Shown piece after piece: positions 62,477 through 64,000 of a stretch of 64,000 nucleotides of DNA; within the stretch, counting starts at the first letter, position 1; every line of letters begins with the position of its first letter. The DNA lies in the NCBI GenBank assembly GCA_035293945.1, contig DATGLV010000030.1, positions 62,001 through 126,000 on the forward strand, read 5' to 3'. The notes under the pieces are model-generated. The model was not told where the DNA came from and did not search any database. It was given only the letters and a program-made list of their open reading frames with translations. The position numbers and the translations under genes were made by a program. The DNA is from VAZQ01 sp035293945 (GTDB lineage Bacteria; Pseudomonadota; Alphaproteobacteria; Rhizobiales; Xanthobacteraceae).

Positions 62477-63259
62477 TCATCGATTGTTAGGAAGGAGTCC
62501 GGTCACGATCGCCAGGGCGGTCAGCTCGGCCAGCGTGGCGGCGCCGGTCTTCCGGCGCAGATTCTTCGAGTGGAAGCGCACGGTGGCCTCGGAAACCCGC
62601 ATCACCTTGGCGATCTGTGTGGCGGTCTTGCCGTCGACCAGATGCTTGAGGCAGATCCGCTCCTTCGCGGTCAACACCGGGGGCGGCGGCGGCAACAGGT
62701 CGAGGGGGGCGCGGCCGCTCAAGATCTCGGCATGCTCGAACACTATTCCGGCAAGCGCGCGCAGCGCGACCCGCTCTTGCTGGGTTTGTGGATCCCGTGC
62801 ACCCACGAAAGCGACCAGGCCATGGGCATTGTCGCTGGCGCGTTGCGGGAGAATATAGCCGCCGACGTAGCCGAACGGCGCCGCCGCCTCCATGACTTGA
62901 TGTCCAGGATGATTCTTCGGCAGCATGGCACGCAGCTCGCCGCAGGTCACCGCCGCGCCGGAACGCAGCGCCCACATCGGCACCGGATCAAAGCGCATGA
63001 ACCCCGAGCCGAGGTAGAGCTCGAGCCAGCGCGGATCCCAGCGGGCAAAGTGGAATGCCTCGGGCGGGCCGGTGTGCCCAAGCCGGCCGCTGGCGATCGC
63101 CGTGTATCCGAGCGGCGCCACCAATGCGGCCACGGCTGCAGCAAGCTCATCCATCGTGGTGATGCGGGCGATGCTTTCGGCGAAGGCCGCGACTTCGCGC
63201 AATAAGCTGGTCGCGCTCGCGTCGAGAGGTCTCATACCGCATTCATCTGGCGCGTTCAT
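62477..63259 (-). CDS. LuxR-family quorum-sensing-type regulator
   Basis: The protein is about 260 residues. The N-terminal part resembles an autoinducer-binding domain ('GYTAIASGRLGHTGPPEAFHFARWDPRWLELYLGSGFMRFDPVPMWALRSGAAVTCGEL', with a WxxxY-like and D-P-V pattern). The C-terminal GerE helix-turn-helix is 'LTAKERICLKHLVDGKTATQIAKVMRVSEATVRFHSKNLRRKTGAATLAELTALA'. No luxI-type synthase is visible, so it is an orphan in this window. The frame's first start is a GTG at 63292; the ATG at 63259 is chosen, though a further ATG at 63235 is possible. A lux-box-like dyad lies upstream of the divergent gene at 63550. Confidence 0.85.
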   Translation of the reverse strand: MNAPDECGMRPLDASATSLLREVAAFAESIARITTMDELAAAVAALVAPLGYTAIASGRLGHTGPPEAFHFARWDPRWLELYLGSGFMRFDPVPMWALRSGAAVTCGELRAMLPKNHPGHQVMEAAAPFGYVGGYILPQRASDNAHGLVAFVGARDPQTQQERVALRALAGIVFEHAEILSGRAPLDLLPPPPPVLTAKERICLKHLVDGKTATQIAKVMRVSEATVRFHSKNLRRKTGAATLAELTALAIVTGLLPNNR

Positions 63260-63549
63260 CGCCGATTTGATTGTTGATGATGCGATCGGCACAACAACAC
63301 GTCAAGCTCTCAAAGCTCCGCTCGACCCGGACAGGGCCACGCATGCAAGCGGTGCACTTGGGCGTGCACTTGGGCTCCTTTTATTTTTCTGTCACAAAGA
63401 CGGGCAGTCAGGGGAAGTCACGGGTTTTAATGCTGTTTCTCGCGCTGTCGAGCCAGCCGTATCTCTTACCTATCAGAACTGATAGTTGCGTGCGGGCATT
63501 TTCTCAGGAAACTGTCGCGAGGTGCCGGGCGAGTTGGAGGGTTGCATAC
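63260..63549. promoter_or_regulatory. Divergent regulatory region of the LuxR-type and secreted-protein genes
   Basis: It contains a tandem duplication of GTGCACTTGGGC (63352-63363 and 63364-63375) and the dyad CTATCAG-AA-CTGATAG (63470-63485), 16 bp long, 65 bp before the ATG at 63550. The latter has the size and symmetry of a lux-type box. Confidence 0.45.
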
Positions 63550-64000
63550 ATGAATGCCAAGGTGAATCGCGAGCAAGCATACGGAAGGCTCGTGAAATTC
63601 AAGTTACGTTACCTGGCGCTGTCGGCACTGTTATGCGTTGCGCCCGCGAGCGGCCATGCCTCGACCGTCACCTCGACCCCGCAGCCGGCACCGCTCGTGC
63701 CAGGCGGGACGGTCGATCCGATCCCCGGGTTTGGATCACCGTTCAACCTCCTGGCCGAGCAAACCTACACCTTCGGTGGCGCCGGGCCGGGCCCGAGCGG
63801 AAGCCTTGAGGAAATAATCGGTACACCTTTTGTCGGACCGGGCTCGTGGCCGCCGGGTGTTTATGAGGCGGACCCCTACGGGCCCAAGGGCGTCTTCTTT
63901 TCGTTCCAGGTCGAGGATTTGACGGCGGGAAATGTAGCCTCGATCGAGATTCCCGGCTTCTCGGGCTATCGCACGTCGGTGAAGACCTGCCAGCTTGCCA
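63550..64000 (+). CDS. Secreted protein, 5' part (continues beyond window)
   Basis: An ATG at 63550 with GGAGGG 8 nt upstream opens a frame that continues to the window edge (150 codons). The N-terminus has a positive region and a hydrophobic core ('LRYLALSALLCVAPASGHA', cleavage near residue 37), so the product is exported. The mature start is Pro/Gly/Thr-rich with beta-like stretches ('GVFFSFQVEDLTAGNVASIEIPGF'). No family is recognised. It resembles the N-terminal part of PEP-CTERM-like or choice-of-anchor secreted proteins, but the decisive C-terminus is not in the window. Confidence 0.6.
   Translation, partial: MNAKVNREQAYGRLVKFKLRYLALSALLCVAPASGHASTVTSTPQPAPLVPGGTVDPIPGFGSPFNLLAEQTYTFGGAGPGPSGSLEEIIGTPFVGPGSWPPGVYEADPYGPKGVFFSFQVEDLTAGNVASIEIPGFSGYRTSVKTCQLA

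Noticed and set aside
1..64000. CRISPR arrays, prophage genes, rRNA genes or intact insertion sequences
   Set aside because: No regular spacer-repeat pattern, phage structural gene, rRNA sequence or intact transposase frame was seen.

Overview
The base composition, the codon use and many gene families point to a GC-rich alphaproteobacterium of the Rhizobiales, most likely Bradyrhizobium or a close relative in Nitrobacteraceae. Supporting signs are FixK/FNR-type boxes, DUF1236, HisKA_2-type kinases, and several tiny proteins of the charged 'AEECRRL' type. This assignment is inference from family content, not from a database match.

Positions 1-44510 form one large surface-polysaccharide locus. 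It holds an Ig-repeat protein with a polysaccharide-lyase-like end, an O-acyltransferase, three methyltransferases, a cupin/JmjC-type oxygenase, a Wzy/O-antigen-ligase-like protein, a BY-kinase (Wzc/ExoP type), two paralogous Wzx flippases, a sulfotransferase, a hexapeptide acetyltransferase, three glycosyltransferases, an AlgD-like GDP-mannose dehydrogenase, a deacetylase-like protein, a PPP-type phosphatase, a secreted polysaccharide lyase and a Wza-type export lipoprotein. No initiating phosphoglycosyltransferase is visible.

A hybrid NRPS-PKS pathway is embedded in this locus, between the two flippases and just upstream of them (12424-31247). On the minus strand, in transcription order, it has a CmlA-type diiron aminoacyl-carrier hydroxylase, an A-T loading module (pocket code one residue from the classical Val code), a 2679-residue KS-AT-ACP-aminotransferase-C-A-T protein (A-domain pocket code read as the classical Thr code, malonyl-type AT) and a free condensation domain. 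On the plus strand there is a C-T-thioesterase protein without an adenylation domain, followed by an alpha/beta hydrolase. The inferred product is a beta-hydroxylated amino acid extended by malonate, transaminated to a beta-amino (3,4-diamino) acid, and joined to threonine. Its placement among Wzx, Wzy, Wzc and sulfotransferase genes raises the possibility of a peptide/polyketide-decorated polysaccharide. That link is a hypothesis.

Positions 44511-59100 are an accessory-looking stretch of small lineage-specific genes. It contains a Crp/Fnr regulator, a GAF/HisKA_2 sensor kinase, a doubly broken response-regulator receiver pseudogene, five small proteins of one charged family, several small secreted proteins, a GT39-type membrane protein, a DUF1236 protein with a clean terminator, and two copies of a diverged dispersed repeat of about 330 bp.

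Positions 59100-64000 hold a DUF3302 plus HlyD-type pair behind a perfect FNR/FixK palindrome, a SulP remnant, tRNA-Pro(CGG), the threonylcarbamoyl-AMP synthase gene, a LuxR-type regulator, and the start of a secreted protein preceded by a lux-box-like dyad.
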